From: an uncultured Eubacteriales bacterium
Lineage (GTDB): Bacteria; Bacillota; Clostridia; Oscillospirales; Oscillospiraceae
Assembly (NCBI GenBank): GCA_900549885.1
Contig: URQA01000158.1
Location: 1 to 5,512, forward strand
Reading direction: 5' to 3'
Length of the DNA stretch: 5,512 nucleotides
Below are positions 5,447-5,512 of the stretch, piece after piece (the first letter of the stretch is position 1; each line of letters opens with the position of its first letter). The notes below the pieces were generated by a model. That model was not told the DNA's origin. It did no database searches and saw only the letters and a list, made by a program, of their open reading frames with translations. The position numbers were made by a program, and so were the translations under genes.

Positions 5447-5478
5447 CCCGAAGAGGCGGCAATGGCCGCCCCTTCGGG
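5447..5478 (+). terminator. Strong hairpin immediately after the tRNA CCA, probable terminator or processing signal
   Basis: CCCGAAG-A-GGCGGC (5447-5460) pairs with GCCGCC-C-CTTCGGG (5465-5478), giving 13 pairs with one internal A/C mismatch and a 4-base AATG loop. It begins at the first base after CCA, leaving no linker. What follows (TCCCTCGATTCC) has no U-tract, so it is a weak fit to an intrinsic terminator. Alternatives are a 3'-processing signal or a short palindromic repeat. Nothing recognisable lies between 5479 and the window end. Confidence 0.55.
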
Positions 5479-5512
5479 TCCCTCGATTCCGCCCGCCCTG
5501 GGCATATGGCCC

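Noticed and set aside
5370..5512. tRNA 3' end as an integration (att) site
   Set aside because: No integrase gene and no repeat of the tRNA 3' end in the same orientation. The nearby similarity is an inverted complement within a hairpin.

Overview
The window looks like chromosomal DNA from a GC-rich Clostridia (Oscillospiraceae-type Firmicute). This is inferred from several things together: strong GGAGG-type ribosome binding sites, a HemZ-type heme gene, an LtaS-like polymer synthase, a transketolase split into two genes, and an elongator tRNA-Met with the G1·U72 acceptor pair I recall from Bacillus. No marker gene fixes the genus. I see no mobile element, CRISPR array or phage gene.

Left block, minus strand (1-1026): a promoter at 998-1026 drives a small glyoxalase II-like metallo-beta-lactamase-fold hydrolase. 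Its stop overlaps the start of a second gene by one base. That second gene runs off the left edge and matches the N-terminal part of HemZ, an oxygen-independent coproporphyrinogen dehydrogenase-like radical SAM protein.

Middle spacer (967-1398): a 432-base divergent intergenic region, visibly less GC-rich than the genes. It holds one promoter on each side and about 300 bases with no convincing gene or RNA.

Right block, plus strand (1399-5219): first a 651-residue polytopic membrane protein with an extracellular sulfatase/alkaline-phosphatase-fold domain (LtaS family), which probably transfers phosphoglycerol or a related group onto a cell-surface polymer. After 82 bases containing a good sigma-A-type promoter come the N- and C-terminal transketolase subunits, one base apart. 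They should assemble into one thiamine-diphosphate enzyme of the non-oxidative pentose phosphate pathway. A 13-bp GC-rich hairpin follows.

Right end (5281-5512): a near-consensus promoter with A-tract upstream repeats drives tRNA-Met(CAT), with CCA encoded. A second strong hairpin starts on the base after CCA. Neither hairpin has a good U-tract.

Most of this is ordinary housekeeping. I did not find a clearly new system. The points most worth a second look are the hairpin touching the tRNA, whose 5' arm can also pair with the tRNA acceptor 3' strand, the UP-element-like repeats, and the long divergent spacer.
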